A stretch of DNA of 64,000 nt, taken from an alpha proteobacterium AAP38 (GTDB lineage: Bacteria; Pseudomonadota; Alphaproteobacteria; Azospirillales; Azospirillaceae). Numbering within the stretch: the stretch's first letter is position 1; every line of letters begins with the position of its first letter. Position numbers and translations under genes: made by a program. The notes under the pieces were generated by a model, which had not been told where the DNA came from, did no database searches, and saw nothing but the letters and a program-made list of their open reading frames with translations. Below are positions 25,311 to 33,557 of this stretch, piece by piece. The stretch covers positions 146,827-210,826 of the forward strand of contig LJHR01000027.1 in the NCBI GenBank assembly GCA_001296005.1, written 5' to 3'.

Positions 25311-27677
25311 TCACAGGAGGGTGACCGCAAGGGCGGCCCCGTTATGGGTCACGCGCACAGGTTTGCGGGGTTCAAGATCAATCTCCACGACCTGTTTGCC
25401 AAGGCGGATGCGATGCCGGCCCGCAACCCGCGCTTCCAGCAGGGCCCGATCCAGGCGGCCACCGGACCAGGACAGATCGACCCGCACAGCGCCCCTTGCG
25501 CGCAGGCCGCTGATCGCCCCCTTGGGCCAGGCCGACGGCAGGGCCGGCAGGAGATGGATCTCGTTCTTGCGGCTGCGCAGCAGCATCTCCGTGATGCCTG
25601 CCGTGCCGCCGAAATTACCATCGATCTGGAAGGGCGGATGGCTGTCGAACAGATTGGGATAGGTGCGCGTGGGACGCAGCAGCATGCGCAGCACCAGATG
25701 TGCCCGTTCCGCATCCCCCAACCGTGCCCACAGGTTCAACCGCCAGCCGATACCCCAGCCGGTGGCTTCATCGCCCCGGATTTCCAGGGATTTGCGGGCC
25801 GCTGCCGCCAGCTCCGGCGTATCGAACACATCGATCTGGCCGCTGGGATAGACGGCATAGAGGTGGGAAACATGGCGGTGATGGATTTCCGGGGCCAGCA
25901 TGTCCCAATCCTCCACCCATTCCTGAAGCTGTCCGACCTTGCCGATCTTGTCAGGTGCGAGACGTGCGCGGGTTTTTGCCGCCTGTTCGCGGAACTCTGC
26001 ATCGACGCCCAGGATTTCAGCCGCTTTGATGCAATTGTCGAACAGGTCGCGAAGGATCTGTTGATCCATCGCGGGACCGGCAACCAATGAGGAGCCGTGC
26101 GGATGCCGGTTTTCAGGCGACAGTGACGGGCTGGTCATCAGATAGCCGCTCTTCGCGTCCTCGACCAGCGTGTCCAGAAAGAACTCGGCCGAGCCCTTCA
26201 TCAAGGGATAGACCTTGGCCAGGAAGTCCAAATCCCGGCCATAGTCATAGTGATCCCACAGATGCAGGCAGAGCCAGGCGCCGCCGACGGGCCACATGCC
26301 GAACTTCGCACCATCGATCGGGGCGGTCGCCCTCCAAAGATCGGTATTATGGTGGGCCATCCAGCCGCGTGCGCCATACATGTCGCGTGCCGTGCGCGCG
26401 CCGGTTTCGGCAATGTCGCGGATCAGCGATACCAGCGGTTCCAACAGTTCCGGCAGAGAGGTGGGCTCCGCCGGCCAGTAATTCATCTCCGTATTGATAT
26501 TGATGGTATATTTGCTGCCCCAACTAGGCTTCAGACTGTCGTTCCAAATGCCCTGCAGGTTGGCTGGCTGGGTCCCGGGACGGGAAGAGCAGATCAGCAG
26601 GTAACGACCGAACTGGTGATAGAGCGCTGCCAGGGCAGGGTCATTCAATTCCGCGCTGTTGCTTACCCGTTCGTCGGTGGGCAGGTCGGCTGCGGCACTG
26701 GTGCCCAGATCAATGGAAACCCGCCTGAACAGGGCGCGGTGCGCACTCAAATGGGTGTCCAGTATCTGTGCGAACGGCTTATCAGCTACGGCCAGAATCT
26801 GCCCCGCCGTGATGGCGTCAGGATCGCCCGAGACATCATCATAACGGCGGAACGACGTGGCAGCAGCCAGCAACAGGACCACATTTTCCGCGCCGCGGAC
26901 CGTCAGATGGTCGCCGCCGGACTGAACCGTGCCGCCCGATGCCAGGGCACGCACCTGGCAGGTGAAGCGCAGGGCACCGGCCACGCCATGCTGTTCCCCA
27001 TTGCAACCGCGCAGGGACAGCAGATCGGACGCATCCGCCTTCACTTCCACGCCCTTATGAGGGCTGGAAAGCTTTACATCCACATCAACCCGGCCCGACC
27101 CTTGCGTCGACAGACGCACCACAAGGACCTGATCAACGGGCGATGCGAAGACTTCCCGCGTATAGAGAGTGTCGCCAACGCGGAAACGCGTTGTGGCAAC
27201 GGCCCGGTCCAGGTCCAGGTCGCGGCGATACTCTGCCGCGCCCGCGAGGCCCGGAAATTCCAGCCAGAGGTCGCCCAATGTCTGATAGGACATCTGCCGG
27301 ACCGGCTTGCCCATCATCTTTGCATTCACCAGGGCTTCCGCCTCGGCATATTTGCCCTGGGCGATCAGGGACCGCACCTCCGGCAGCGCGGCGCGGGCAT
27401 CCGGGTTGACCGGGTTATAGGGCCCGCCCGACCACAATGTATCTTCATTGAGCTGTAACTGGTCCTTGGCAATCCCGCCGAAAACCATGGCCCCCAGACG
27501 CCCGTTGCCGATGGCAAGGGCCTCGGTCCATACGCTCGCTGGTTTGCGGTACCAGAGTGTCAGGGGGGAGGGCGGTGTCGTCGTTGACATTGCCGTTTGC
27601 GCATTTGCCAGAATGGGGCAGGCCAAGGTTGTGGCACCGATGCCCTTCAGGGCCTGTCTGCGGGTCCAAGCTGTCAT
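25311..27677 (-). CDS. GH95 alpha-L-fucosidase / alpha-L-galactosidase
   Basis: A 788-residue secreted glycosidase with a twin-arginine signal (TRRQALKGIGATTLACP). PLTLWYRKPASVWTEALAIGNG at the start, NINTEMNYWPAEPTSLPEL in the (alpha/alpha)6 domain and DGNFGGTAGITEMLL near the C terminus match GH95 and include the catalytic Asn and Asp regions. The family releases terminal 1,2-linked L-fucose, or L-galactose in some members, from plant glycans. It heads the operon, directly linking polymer attack to the fucose cluster. An upstream ATG at 27707 would add ten residues. Confidence 0.9.
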   Translation of the reverse strand: MTAWTRRQALKGIGATTLACPILANAQTAMSTTTPPSPLTLWYRKPASVWTEALAIGNGRLGAMVFGGIAKDQLQLNEDTLWSGGPYNPVNPDARAALPEVRSLIAQGKYAEAEALVNAKMMGKPVRQMSYQTLGDLWLEFPGLAGAAEYRRDLDLDRAVATTRFRVGDTLYTREVFASPVDQVLVVRLSTQGSGRVDVDVKLSSPHKGVEVKADASDLLSLRGCNGEQHGVAGALRFTCQVRALASGGTVQSGGDHLTVRGAENVVLLLAAATSFRRYDDVSGDPDAITAGQILAVADKPFAQILDTHLSAHRALFRRVSIDLGTSAAADLPTDERVSNSAELNDPALAALYHQFGRYLLICSSRPGTQPANLQGIWNDSLKPSWGSKYTININTEMNYWPAEPTSLPELLEPLVSLIRDIAETGARTARDMYGARGWMAHHNTDLWRATAPIDGAKFGMWPVGGAWLCLHLWDHYDYGRDLDFLAKVYPLMKGSAEFFLDTLVEDAKSGYLMTSPSLSPENRHPHGSSLVAGPAMDQQILRDLFDNCIKAAEILGVDAEFREQAAKTRARLAPDKIGKVGQLQEWVEDWDMLAPEIHHRHVSHLYAVYPSGQIDVFDTPELAAAARKSLEIRGDEATGWGIGWRLNLWARLGDAERAHLVLRMLLRPTRTYPNLFDSHPPFQIDGNFGGTAGITEMLLRSRKNEIHLLPALPSAWPKGAISGLRARGAVRVDLSWSGGRLDRALLEARVAGRHRIRLGKQVVEIDLEPRKPVRVTHNGAALAVTLL

Positions 27678-27773
27678 TTTGCTCTCGTTCTTGTGGTGCG
27701 GGTCCAACTGCGCGACAGGGGGAGCCGAAGCGGGCCGATGATCCAGGCGGGAGCTGTAGATGGATCAACGAAT

Positions 27774-27787
27774 TGATACCGGTGTCA
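27774..27787. promoter_or_regulatory. Operator copy upstream of GH95, TGATACCGGTGTCA
   Basis: A 14-bp palindrome with one mismatch, about 97 bases upstream of the GH95 start. It shares ACCGGTGTCA with the two sites before pectinesterase, so all the minus-strand pectin genes could answer to one regulator. Confidence 0.55.
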
Positions 27788-27803
27788 TTGCGATATTTTT
27801 AAA

Positions 27804-27823
27804 GCGACCAATCGCTTGGTCGC
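27804..27823. repeat. 20-bp inverted repeat in the GH95 upstream region
   Basis: GCGACCAA, a 4-base centre TCGC and TTGGTCGC form a perfect 8-bp inverted repeat, 17 bases beyond the ACCGGTGTCA operator. It has the look of a TetR-like operator or a small hairpin followed on the minus strand by TTTAAAAAT. The 27678-28238 gap otherwise holds no convincing gene. Confidence 0.5.
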
Positions 27824-28114
27824 ACATAAGGTCGCCATGCCGGCGAACATCACAATCAACGTGCAGAGATGGTTGAGGGCATCTTGAGCGCCGATTGGTG
27901 CTACTTCATCTCCCCGAAACATTATTCGTTATTTATGCTGATAGCGGTACCATATGGCGCGGCTGAGCCTTAGTCAACGGCTGTGTCACGGTCAGATGGC
28001 CCTGTTCACCGTTTCCAATGAACGCAATCCTTTGCAAGGAAGCGGAGGGCGTGGAGGATTCAAAGCGCATCATCCTGGATTGGGCAGATGTATAACCAGT
28101 CCAGACAATACAAA

Positions 28115-28144
28115 GGGGGCGATGCGTTCCGTCGCGCCGCCCCC
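28115..28144 (-). terminator. Probable terminator of the acyl-CoA ligase gene
   Basis: GGGGGCG (28115-28121) and CGCCCCC (28138-28144) pair perfectly over 7 bp. On the minus strand the stem is followed by TTTGTATT, about 95 bases after the ligase stop codon. Confidence 0.5.
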
Positions 28145-28238
28145 TGCAACATTCCCTGGGATGAGGTCAGATCATCTCGTAATGCCTCAACTCTTCCGGT
28201 CGGAAGGAGAGAGAGGCGTCGCGACCATTGTTCCTGAC

Positions 28239-29945
28239 TTATCCCGCCTTCTTCTTGGCTTCCAACTCGTCCAGCAGCGCCTTGCGTGACAGCTTGCCGA
28301 TCATGGTCTTAGGCAACTCGTCACGGAATTCATACAGCTTGGGCTGTTCGATGGTGGACAGCTTATCCTCCAGGAAGGCCTTCATGTCTTCCTTGGACAG
28401 ATCACAGCCTTCACGCTTTTTGATATAGGCCTTGACCGTCTGGCCCCGATACGGGTCGGGCACGCCCAGGACGATGCATTCGGCCACGTTGGGGTGCTGA
28501 TAGATCGCTTCTTCCACGTTGCGCGGATAGACATTGTACCCGCCGGCCAGGATCATGTCCTTGATGCGGTCGACGATGAAGATATAGCCATCCTCATCGA
28601 AGTAACCGACGTCGCCGGTATGCAGCATGTCGCCATCCAGCGTCTCCGCCGTGGCCTCGGCCTTGTTCCAATATCCCTTCATCACCTGCGGGCCGATGAT
28701 GCAGATCTCGCCCCGTTCACCCTGCGGCACCTCGGTCTTGCGGTCTTCCAGGCTGATGATCTTGATGATCGTACCGGGTACCGGCAGGCCGATGGAGCCG
28801 GCGCGGCTGGCATGTGGCGGGTTGATGGTGGCGATGGGGGAGCTTTCGGACAGGCCGTAGCCTTCGACCAGCTTGCAGCCCGACAGTTTCTCAAACTGCG
28901 CCTTCACCTCAACCGGCAGCGGCGCGCCACCGGAATTGCAAAGCTTGATGGAGGACAGGTCGTATCGGGCCACGTCCTTGTGATTATTGATGGCGGTGTA
29001 GATGGTGGGGACGGCGGGGAACTGCGTCGGCTTCTTCTTGTCGATGGTCTCCATCACCTGGTCCAGTTCGAACCGGGGCAGCAGGATCATCTCCCCACCC
29101 TTCATCAGGGTCAGGTTCATCACACAGGTCATGGCGAAGACATGGAAGAAGGGCAGTACGCCCAGCATGCGCTCTTCCCCGTCCACCGCTTCGTAGAACC
29201 AGGCGGTGGCCTGACGGGTGTTGGCCGTGATGTTGAAATGGGTTAACATCGCGCCCTTGGGCACGCCCGTGGTGCCGCCCGTATACTGCAACACGGCGAT
29301 ATCGTTCTGGGCGTCGATGGTGACGGGCGTCGGACGCCCGTCATTGGCGGTCAGCGTCTTGAACCAGACATGGCGGTCGTCGCGGGGGATATCGGCCACC
29401 TCCTTGCGCTTGGCCAGCGGGAACAGCCAGTTCTTGGGGAAGGGCAGGATGTCGGCCATGGGCACGACAATGATCTTCTGCAGCCGTGTCTGTCCGAACA
29501 TCTTGGACAGCTTGTCATAGGTGACCTTCAGATCCAGGCTGACCATGAAGTCGGTTTCGCTGTCATTGATCATGTGAACGATTTCCCGCTCGGCATAGAG
29601 CGGGTTGAAATTCACAACAGTGCCCCCGGCCTTCAGGATGCCGAAGAAGCAGATCACCGAATAAGGGGTGTTGGGCAGGAACAGCCCGACCTTCTGCCCT
29701 TTCTTCAGGCCCATCTTCTGCAGACCGGCGGCGAACCGGTCCACCAGAGAGCCGATCTGGGCATAGGTGTATTTCTTGTCCAGGAAGTCGACGCAGGGAT
29801 TGTTGGGGAAGCGTGCGATGGACGCGTCCAGCATGGCGGGCAGGGATTGGGCCGGCAGATCGATGTCCCACGAAACACCGGCAGGATAGCTCTTTTCCCA
29901 CAGGAAGGGTTCGCGTGTGGTCATCTTGATGGCGGCTTCGGCCAT
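28239..29945 (-). CDS. fadD: Long-chain fatty acid-CoA ligase
   Basis: A 568-residue ANL-family adenylating enzyme. The phosphate-binding loop YTGGTTGVPKGAM, the GYGLSESSP acyl-adenylate motif, HTGDVGYFDEDGYIFIVDRIKDMI and the C-terminal Lys in PKTMIGKLSRKAL are all present. It activates fatty acids to acyl-CoA with ATP for beta-oxidation or lipid synthesis. The ATG at 29945 follows GGGAGG by seven bases; in-frame sequence further upstream is not family-like. Transcribed alone, between the Mrp operon and the pectin locus. Confidence 0.92.
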   Translation of the reverse strand: MAEAAIKMTTREPFLWEKSYPAGVSWDIDLPAQSLPAMLDASIARFPNNPCVDFLDKKYTYAQIGSLVDRFAAGLQKMGLKKGQKVGLFLPNTPYSVICFFGILKAGGTVVNFNPLYAEREIVHMINDSETDFMVSLDLKVTYDKLSKMFGQTRLQKIIVVPMADILPFPKNWLFPLAKRKEVADIPRDDRHVWFKTLTANDGRPTPVTIDAQNDIAVLQYTGGTTGVPKGAMLTHFNITANTRQATAWFYEAVDGEERMLGVLPFFHVFAMTCVMNLTLMKGGEMILLPRFELDQVMETIDKKKPTQFPAVPTIYTAINNHKDVARYDLSSIKLCNSGGAPLPVEVKAQFEKLSGCKLVEGYGLSESSPIATINPPHASRAGSIGLPVPGTIIKIISLEDRKTEVPQGERGEICIIGPQVMKGYWNKAEATAETLDGDMLHTGDVGYFDEDGYIFIVDRIKDMILAGGYNVYPRNVEEAIYQHPNVAECIVLGVPDPYRGQTVKAYIKKREGCDLSKEDMKAFLEDKLSTIEQPKLYEFRDELPKTMIGKLSRKALLDELEAKKKAG

Positions 29946-30103
29946 GTCCGGTCCTCCCGATATGCTCTTGGCGCACTCCAGCGTCGCGCCTTTGATTGAC
30001 CTATATCGGGAGCCAAAACGCAACCTCAAGCGATTATTCGCGGTGACGTTACGGAAGGTCTGTCGTTTTTTTGCAGGATGGAAGGAAAGCACCCCAATTA
30101 CGG

Positions 30104-30469
30104 TTATTCGCCAAGCCGCAGGGCCGGATCGTCCTTGGTTCCTTTCAATTCATCGACGCTCGCACCCTTCCACAAGGGCTCCCCCGTGGCGTAGATGGCG
30201 CGACCGATCATGTGGGCCGCGACAGGGGTGGTCAGCAGCAGGAACAGGATGGCAGCCGCCGCCCGCGCCACGACATCAATGCCGGGGAAAAACAGCGCGA
30301 CTGACAGCAGGATCAGGCCGCATCCCAGGGTACCGGCCTTGCTGCTGGCATGCATGCGGGTCAGCACATCAGGCAGGCGCAGCACGCCGATGGCGGCGAT
30401 CAGGCAGAAAATGGCACCACCCAGCACGACCAGTCCGATGAAGGCCTGCCAGAAATCGTTCAGCATCAT
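30104..30469 (-). CDS. mrpG: Mrp antiporter subunit G
   Basis: A 121-residue membrane protein with three hydrophobic segments (about 10-30, 42-62, 70-92). GGAIFCLIAAIGVLRLPDVLTRMHASSKAGTLG is the MrpG/PhaG/MnhG signature. It is the last of seven overlapping minus-strand genes encoding a hetero-oligomeric monovalent cation/proton antiporter for pH and sodium homeostasis. Its ATG overlaps the mrpF stop by four bases. Confidence 0.93.
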   Translation of the reverse strand: MMLNDFWQAFIGLVVLGGAIFCLIAAIGVLRLPDVLTRMHASSKAGTLGCGLILLSVALFFPGIDVVARAAAAILFLLLTTPVAAHMIGRAIYATGEPLWKGASVDELKGTKDDPALRLGE

Positions 30470-30780
30470 GCTGTTTTCTCCTCCGTGGCGGCCTTGGATT
30501 TTTTGTATGTCGCGGCCTTGTGCTCAATAAAGCGGGCATAGGCGATGGTGCTGAAAAACGCGACCAGAGCCAGGGCAATGGCCGCGTCCAGGAACACGAC
30601 CTGCCCGACATAGATCGACAACAGCGCGATGAAGGCCACGGCCTGCACACCGAACAGATCGACGGCCACGATACGGTCGCCGGCCATGGGTCCCAGCACC
30701 ACGCGGGCCAGCGACAGCAGCAGCGCCACCAGCATGATGGACATGGCGATGACGATGCAGGTGGAAAGGAACGGGGTCAT
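30466..30780 (-). CDS. mrpF: Mrp antiporter subunit F
   Basis: A 104-residue protein with three hydrophobic helices; LARVVLGPMAGDRIVAVDLFGVQAVAF contains the RxxxGP..DRI(V)AxD pattern typical of MrpF/PhaF. It overlaps mrpE upstream and mrpG downstream by four bases each. The C-terminal tail is Lys-rich (YKKSKAATEEKTA). Confidence 0.93.
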   Translation of the reverse strand: MTPFLSTCIVIAMSIMLVALLLSLARVVLGPMAGDRIVAVDLFGVQAVAFIALLSIYVGQVVFLDAAIALALVAFFSTIAYARFIEHKAATYKKSKAATEEKTA

Positions 30781-31250
30781 TCCAGCACCTCAATAATGCG
30801 CCGCTCCATGGTCGATTTAATCTCATGACGCAGGGCATCGGGATCGGAACCGAACATGGCGTGGACATAAAGGGTCTTGCGGTCGGGTGCGACGTCCAGC
30901 GACAGGGTGCCCGGCGTCAGGGTTACGCAGCAGGCGAACAGCTCAATCTCCCAATCGGACTTCACATCCAGTGGTATGGCGATCACGGCAGGGCAGACCT
31001 TCTCGCCCAGGCCCAGCACGCCGCCCGCCACCTTCCAGGCCGATACCACGATCTCCTTAACCATCCAGCCGGTGAAGGCCAGACCACCCCACAGGCGCAG
31101 GAAATAGGTCTGTTCGGGATAAAGCGGACGGGCGATCCACAGGATGATGTGGGACAGGGTGATGCCCGCGATGAAGCTGCCCAGGCTGAAATTGGACATG
31201 ATGCCCATCCAGGCCAGCGCCAGCAGGATATTGACGACCATCAGGCTCAT
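30777..31250 (-). CDS. mrpE: Mrp antiporter subunit E
   Basis: A 157-residue protein with two N-terminal hydrophobic helices and a soluble C-terminal part. SLGSFIAGITLSH and CVTLTPGTLSLDVAPDRKTLYVHAM match the MrpE/PhaE family. It overlaps mrpD and mrpF by four bases each. Confidence 0.93.
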   Translation of the reverse strand: MSLMVVNILLALAWMGIMSNFSLGSFIAGITLSHIILWIARPLYPEQTYFLRLWGGLAFTGWMVKEIVVSAWKVAGGVLGLGEKVCPAVIAIPLDVKSDWEIELFACCVTLTPGTLSLDVAPDRKTLYVHAMFGSDPDALRHEIKSTMERRIIEVLE

Positions 31251-32803
31251 GGTGCGGCTCCCGTCTCCAGTGCCCCCAGCTGCGTCGGTTGCGGCGCCGG
31301 CGTGGTGCCCAGCACGGCCTGGACATAGGCGCTGGTGTCATACAGGCTTTCGCCCACCTGACCCGCCACGTTCAGCAGCCGTTCCGGTTGCAGCCCGATG
31401 GAGACGGTGATCAGGGATAGCAACAGCAGCGGCATAACCAGGGCGTAGGATCGGGCAAAGGGCAGGGTGGACAGGGTATCAGCGGGCGGTTCCGCCGGCG
31501 CCTTCCACACCATCTCCGCCCAGACACGGCCCACCAGCCATATGGTCAGCAGGCCCGTCAGCAGCAGCAGCCCGACCATCACATAATGTTGCGCATCCAG
31601 CCCGGCCCGCACCAACAGCAGCTTGCCCCAGAACCCCGACAGGGGCGGGAACCCGGCCAGCGATCCCAGCGGCACGAACAGTAGCAGGCACAGCCAGGGT
31701 GCCGATTTGAACAGACCGCCCAGGCGCGCATAATCAGTGCTGCCACCCGCCATGCGGCGGACCAGACCGGCACCCAGGAACAGGTTCGTCTTCACCACGA
31801 TGTCATGCACCATGTAGAAGGCCGCCGCCGCCAGGGCCAGCGGGGTGGCGATGGCCAGACCCATAACCATGCTGCCGATATGGGCCACCACCTGCCAGGA
31901 CCAGGCGCGGTTCAGGTCGCGCGCGGCCAGCGACCCCAGTACGCCCACGATCATGGTGATGCCGGCCATCACCATCAGGATGCCGTGGGTCCATTCCCTA
32001 TCGCCGGTAAAGATCAGGGTGAAAACCCGGATCAGGGCATAGACGCCGACCTTGGTCAGCAAGCCGGCGAAAATGGCCTGCACCGACACGGATGGGGTGT
32101 GATAGGTGGCAGGCAGCCAGAAAAAAAAGGGGAACAGCGCCGCCTTCATGCCAAAGGCGATGATGAACAGCACCGCAATGGCGCTTATCACCGGCTGGCT
32201 GGGTACCGCAGGTACGCGCACCGACAGGTCGGCCATGTTCAGCGTGCCCGTGACGCCATAGAGCAAAGCAACCGCCAGCAGCAGACAAGCGGTCGCCACC
32301 ATGTTGATACAGACATATTTGATAGCGGCATCAATCTGTTCGCGAAGGCCACCCAGTGACAGCAGCACGAAGCTGCTGATCAACATCACCTCAAACCAGA
32401 CATAGAGATTGAACAGGTCGCCCGTGACAAAGGCGCCGCAGACACCGGTCATCAGCACCTGGAAGATGGGGTGATGACCGCCGCGTTCACGCACCGGGTC
32501 GATATCTCCCAGCGCATGCAGCGCCACGCAGAACCCCATCAGGGCCGCGATCAGGATCATCAGGGCGGATAGCGGGTCGGCCACCAGGGTGATACCGAAG
32601 GGGGCAGCCCAGGACCCCATCTGCACCACCTGGATGCCTTGATCGAGGACGATGGACAGCAATGATCCGCCGACAATGACTAGCGCGAGACTGCCCATTA
32701 GCGACAGAACCCGCTGTGCCACCGGATATTTCCAGGCCACCATGCACAGGGCGGCGGTGAACATCGGGATCAGGATGGGTGCGGCGGTCAGCCAGGCATT
32801 CAT
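31247..32803 (-). CDS. mrpD: Mrp antiporter subunit D
   Basis: A 518-residue polytopic protein homologous to NuoM/NuoN-type proton-translocating subunits. It has about 14 hydrophobic segments, including YVWFEVMLISSFVLLSLGG with the conserved Glu and AALFPFFFWLPATYHTPS with the conserved Lys-type region of this family. It overlaps mrpC and mrpE by four bases each. Together with MrpA it forms the ion path. Confidence 0.94.
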   Translation of the reverse strand: MNAWLTAAPILIPMFTAALCMVAWKYPVAQRVLSLMGSLALVIVGGSLLSIVLDQGIQVVQMGSWAAPFGITLVADPLSALMILIAALMGFCVALHALGDIDPVRERGGHHPIFQVLMTGVCGAFVTGDLFNLYVWFEVMLISSFVLLSLGGLREQIDAAIKYVCINMVATACLLLAVALLYGVTGTLNMADLSVRVPAVPSQPVISAIAVLFIIAFGMKAALFPFFFWLPATYHTPSVSVQAIFAGLLTKVGVYALIRVFTLIFTGDREWTHGILMVMAGITMIVGVLGSLAARDLNRAWSWQVVAHIGSMVMGLAIATPLALAAAAFYMVHDIVVKTNLFLGAGLVRRMAGGSTDYARLGGLFKSAPWLCLLLFVPLGSLAGFPPLSGFWGKLLLVRAGLDAQHYVMVGLLLLTGLLTIWLVGRVWAEMVWKAPAEPPADTLSTLPFARSYALVMPLLLLSLITVSIGLQPERLLNVAGQVGESLYDTSAYVQAVLGTTPAPQPTQLGALETGAAP

Positions 32804-33159
32804 GGCATGTCCTCCGGCTCTGCCACGCGCATGGCCCCAGTATCCAGCGTCCCCATCTCCTGATAGGCGCGGTAACCCAGGACAAGGGCGAAGGCCAGCA
32901 GGCCGAACCCGATGACGATGGCCGTCAGGATCAAAGCCTGGGGCAGGGGGTTGGCGGCGGCCCGATCCATCACCTCCGCCCCTTGCGCGATCAATGGAGC
33001 ATTCCCGGTAGTAAGGCGACCGACTGTCAGGATGGCGACGTTAATGGCGTTCGACAGCAGGATGACGCCAAACATAACGCGCAGATATTGCCGTGACAGG
33101 AACAGATAGACCGCGCCCGCAACCATGCCGCCCACGGTCAGGGCCATGATCACTTCCAT
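32800..33159 (-). CDS. mrpC: Mrp antiporter subunit C
   Basis: A 119-residue NuoK-like protein with three transmembrane helices; GVILLSNAINVAILTVGRL and NPLPQALILTAIVIGFGLLAFAL are the MrpC/PhaC signature. The ATG at 33159 overlaps the mrpB stop by one base (TGATG). Confidence 0.94.
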   Translation of the reverse strand: MEVIMALTVGGMVAGAVYLFLSRQYLRVMFGVILLSNAINVAILTVGRLTTGNAPLIAQGAEVMDRAAANPLPQALILTAIVIGFGLLAFALVLGYRAYQEMGTLDTGAMRVAEPEDMP

Positions 33160-33557
33160 CAATCGTCCCCCTCTGCCATGAGGGTCTGGACCATGGCCAG
33201 GATCGCGCCCATCACCACCAGATAAACCCCGATATCGAACAGGACGGGCGTGCCCAGTGCGCCCAGCCACTGCGCCGTCATATAGGGTTCGCCCGAAAAC
33301 GCCCCCAGGAAGCCGGGCAGAATGCCGACCAGCAGGCCCGTGCCCAGGATGCTGCGCGGATCGACCTTCAACATGTCGCGCATGGCCTTCACTCCGAAGG
33401 CCAGGGCATGCAGGGCGAAGCCCACGGCACAGATCAGGCCCCCGACAAAGCCACCGCCCGGTTCATTATGGCCCCGCCACAGGATAAAGACACTGAACAG
33501 CAGCATCAGGGGCAGCAGCAACCGAACGCCGGTGCGCAGGATCAGGCTGTCCATCAT
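33159..33557 (-). CDS. mrpB: Mrp antiporter subunit B
   Basis: A 132-residue membrane protein with four hydrophobic helices. [30 protein letters not shown] is the conserved MrpB/MnhB core. The ATG overlaps the mrpA TGA by four bases; a second ATG one codon downstream is possible. Confidence 0.94.
   Translation of the reverse strand: MMDSLILRTGVRLLLPLMLLFSVFILWRGHNEPGGGFVGGLICAVGFALHALAFGVKAMRDMLKVDPRSILGTGLLVGILPGFLGAFSGEPYMTAQWLGALGTPVLFDIGVYLVVMGAILAMVQTLMAEGDD

Noticed and set aside
27954..28289. 111-codon plus-strand frame between GH95 and the acyl-CoA ligase
   Set aside because: It runs into the ligase coding region, crosses the probable ligase terminator, has no clear ribosome site and no family resemblance.
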